A DNA stretch of 35,042 nucleotides, from the NCBI GenBank assembly GCA_964442015.1, contig CAYTYA010000014.1, positions 1-35,042 on the forward strand. Reading direction: 5' to 3'. The translations under genes and the position numbers were made by a program. The stretch is from GCA-002701945 sp964442015 (GTDB lineage Bacteria; Fidelibacterota; Marinisomatia; Marinisomatales; TCS55). Position 1 is the stretch's first letter, and each line of letters begins with the position of its first letter. The notes under the pieces are model-generated. The model saw nothing but the letters and a program-made list of their open reading frames with translations. It made no database searches and was not told the DNA's origin. This document shows, piece by piece, positions 33,627 through 35,042 of this stretch.

Positions 33627-35042
33627 TTAAAAACCTGTTCTTTCTACATTATCAACTCCAGGGATTTTAATTACTTTATTTATTATGCGATCAAGTTGTT
33701 TAATGTTATTTATTTGTATAATAAAGAAAGCAGTTGATAAGGCATCTTTAACCTTCATATCAACACTAGTTATATTAATATTTGAACTTGAAATAACTTC
33801 TGTGATTTCTCTTAACATACCTTTTCTATCGATTGATTCTACTTTAAGCCTTACATTAAAAATATCAGACCTCCCTACATCCCAATCTACTGGGACCAAA
33901 CGATCTGACTCTTCATTCAACAAAGGTAAACTCTTACATGATGATCGATGCACAGTAACTCCCCTACCTCTAGTTATAAAACCAATCATTTCATCACCAG
34001 GAATTGGATTACAGCATTTACCAAATGATACCATTAAGTTTTTAATTCCTTGAATTTTTATTCCTTTAGATCGCCCTCGTGCAAAATCTAAAAAACCTTT
34101 TTCTCCATCACTAGAGTCTTCCTCAATTGAGTTATTATCATTAGGGCTTATTTTATTTAGAACATCTCTAATAGAAATTGATCCATTCCCGATTGCTTCT
34201 ATAAAAGAATTGGAATTATTATATCCAAATTTGAAATATGATTCAATTAATTCATTCATCAACGATTTTCGTTTTAATCTTCTTAGAGTTTTTTCAATAA
34301 GCTGTTTTCCAAGGACTAAACTCTCATCTCTAGTCGTCTTCTGTAAAAATTTATTTATATTATTTCTTGCTTTACTTGTTACTATAAACTTTAACCATCC
34401 ATAACTTGGGTTTTGAGATTTACTAGTAAGTATCTCTATAGTATCCCCATTTTTTAAAATTGTATTTAGCGGTACGACTTTATGATCAACTTTAGCTCCA
34501 ATGCAATGCAACCCTACTTCCGTATGAACATTAAATGCAAAATCAATTGGGGTTGAATTCACAGGTAATTGCACTAAATCTCCATTTGGAGTAAATACAA
34601 ATATTTCATCATTAAATAAATCAATTTTTAGAAGATTCATGAATTCTCTAGGATCAGATGACTCACCTTGAAGAATCTCTACTAACTCTCTTAACCATTT
34701 TATGTGGTCATCGATACTCTTACTAGTAACTCCATCATTTTTATATTGCCAGTGTGCAGCAATGCCTATTTCAGCGGTTTCTTCCATTTCTCTAGTCCTA
34801 ATTTGAATCTCAACTAATTTTCCTCCTGGACCTATAACTGTTGTATGTATTGATTGATAAGCATTTGATTTTGGAGTAGCAATAAAGTCTTTAAAACGAT
34901 CTTGAACAGGCTTAAAGATTTGATGTAGAACACCAAGAGTTAGATAACAATCTTCTATTTTACCAACTATAACTCTCACTGCAAGATTATCATAAATTTC
35001 ATTAAAAGACTTACCTCTTTTTTCCATCTTACCATATATAGA
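33627..35042 (-). CDS. Rel/SpoT-family (p)ppGpp synthetase/hydrolase, N-terminus cut by window edge
   Basis: About 471 codons are visible and the frame is open to the window edge (SIYGKMEKRGKSF matches the conserved SIYxKM region), so this is the C-terminal two thirds. It has the synthetase core (FIATPKSNAYQSIHTT, then EIQIRTREME with the catalytic Glu) and a TGS domain (FVFTPNGDLVQLPVNSTPIDFA). A helical region, a Cys-rich domain (KCCNPIPGDE) and a C-terminal ACT domain follow. The RFKD motif just before FIATPK is the charge type of bifunctional Rel/SpoT enzymes; E. coli RelA has EFDD there. The HD hydrolase domain lies outside the window. Confidence 0.95.
   Translation of the reverse strand, partial: SIYGKMEKRGKSFNEIYDNLAVRVIVGKIEDCYLTLGVLHQIFKPVQDRFKDFIATPKSNAYQSIHTTVIGPGGKLVEIQIRTREMEETAEIGIAAHWQYKNDGVTSKSIDDHIKWLRELVEILQGESSDPREFMNLLKIDLFNDEIFVFTPNGDLVQLPVNSTPIDFAFNVHTEVGLHCIGAKVDHKVVPLNTILKNGDTIEILTSKSQNPSYGWLKFIVTSKARNNINKFLQKTTRDESLVLGKQLIEKTLRRLKRKSLMNELIESYFKFGYNNSNSFIEAIGNGSISIRDVLNKISPNDNNSIEEDSSDGEKGFLDFARGRSKGIKIQGIKNLMVSFGKCCNPIPGDEMIGFITRGRGVTVHRSSCKSLPLLNEESDRLVPVDWDVGRSDIFNVRLKVESIDRKGMLREITEVISSSNINITSVDMKVKDALSTAFFIIQINNIKQLDRIINKVIKIPGVDNVERTGF

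Overview
The window is AT-rich bacterial DNA, packed almost end to end with genes. I place 36 protein-coding genes, two of them cut by the window edges (a DUF4837-type lipoprotein at 1 and a Rel/SpoT enzyme at 35042). Thirty-three lie on the minus strand, so transcription runs mostly from high to low coordinates. I see no rRNA, tRNA, CRISPR array, insertion sequence or phage gene. No gene-free stretch exceeds 300 bases; the largest gaps are 26795-26948, 19646-19765, 20303-20420 and 10444-10555. The gene content is that of a diderm of the Fibrobacterota-Chlorobiota-Bacteroidota (FCB) superphylum: complete batABCDE, LptE, Lgt plus Lnt, DUF4837, DUF5683, DUF4321, a giant FCB-type outer-membrane protein, and promoter boxes resembling the Bacteroidota form TAnnTTTG. 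Low GC and compact spacing suggest a streamlined marine lineage such as Marinimicrobia (SAR406). That placement is inference, because no rRNA or marker search was possible.

Layout, read along the minus strand from the right. (1) 35042-26949 is a housekeeping and envelope run: Rel/SpoT, an HU/IHF-like protein, ruvX, lnt, a DUF5683 protein, truA, an HtrA protease, psd, pssA, a DUF4321 protein and tatA. (2) 26794-21136 is a tightly overlapping batA-batB-batC-batD-batE operon ending in a small SPOR-domain protein. (3) 19766-21131 is a small plus-strand island with two unrecognised genes, one membrane and one secreted. (4) 19645-11059 holds uvrB, galE, a sigma-54 activator, lptE, asnS, a SLOG-family protein, nadE and a small secreted protein, nearly all overlapping or abutting. 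(5) 10556-11062 (plus) is a minimal MscS channel, divergent from lepA. (6) 10443-1 holds lepA, a CPBP protease, a periplasmic protein with a zinc-ribbon tail, lgt, a secreted propeller-like protein, a 1092-residue outer-membrane protein, an Omp85-like barrel and the DUF4837 lipoprotein.

Envelope biogenesis is the common theme. Lgt and Lnt start and finish lipoprotein maturation. PssA and Psd make phosphatidylethanolamine, a known acyl donor for Lnt. LptE is a lipoprotein of the LPS translocon. TatA, HtrA, the Bat complex and the SPOR protein act at the inner membrane or in the periplasm, and two putative outer-membrane barrels sit next to Lgt. The least described parts are the outer-membrane cluster at 1-7869, the acidic calcium-loop-like insertion in LptE, and the nearly leaderless FCB-type promoters of uvrB and the DUF4837 gene.
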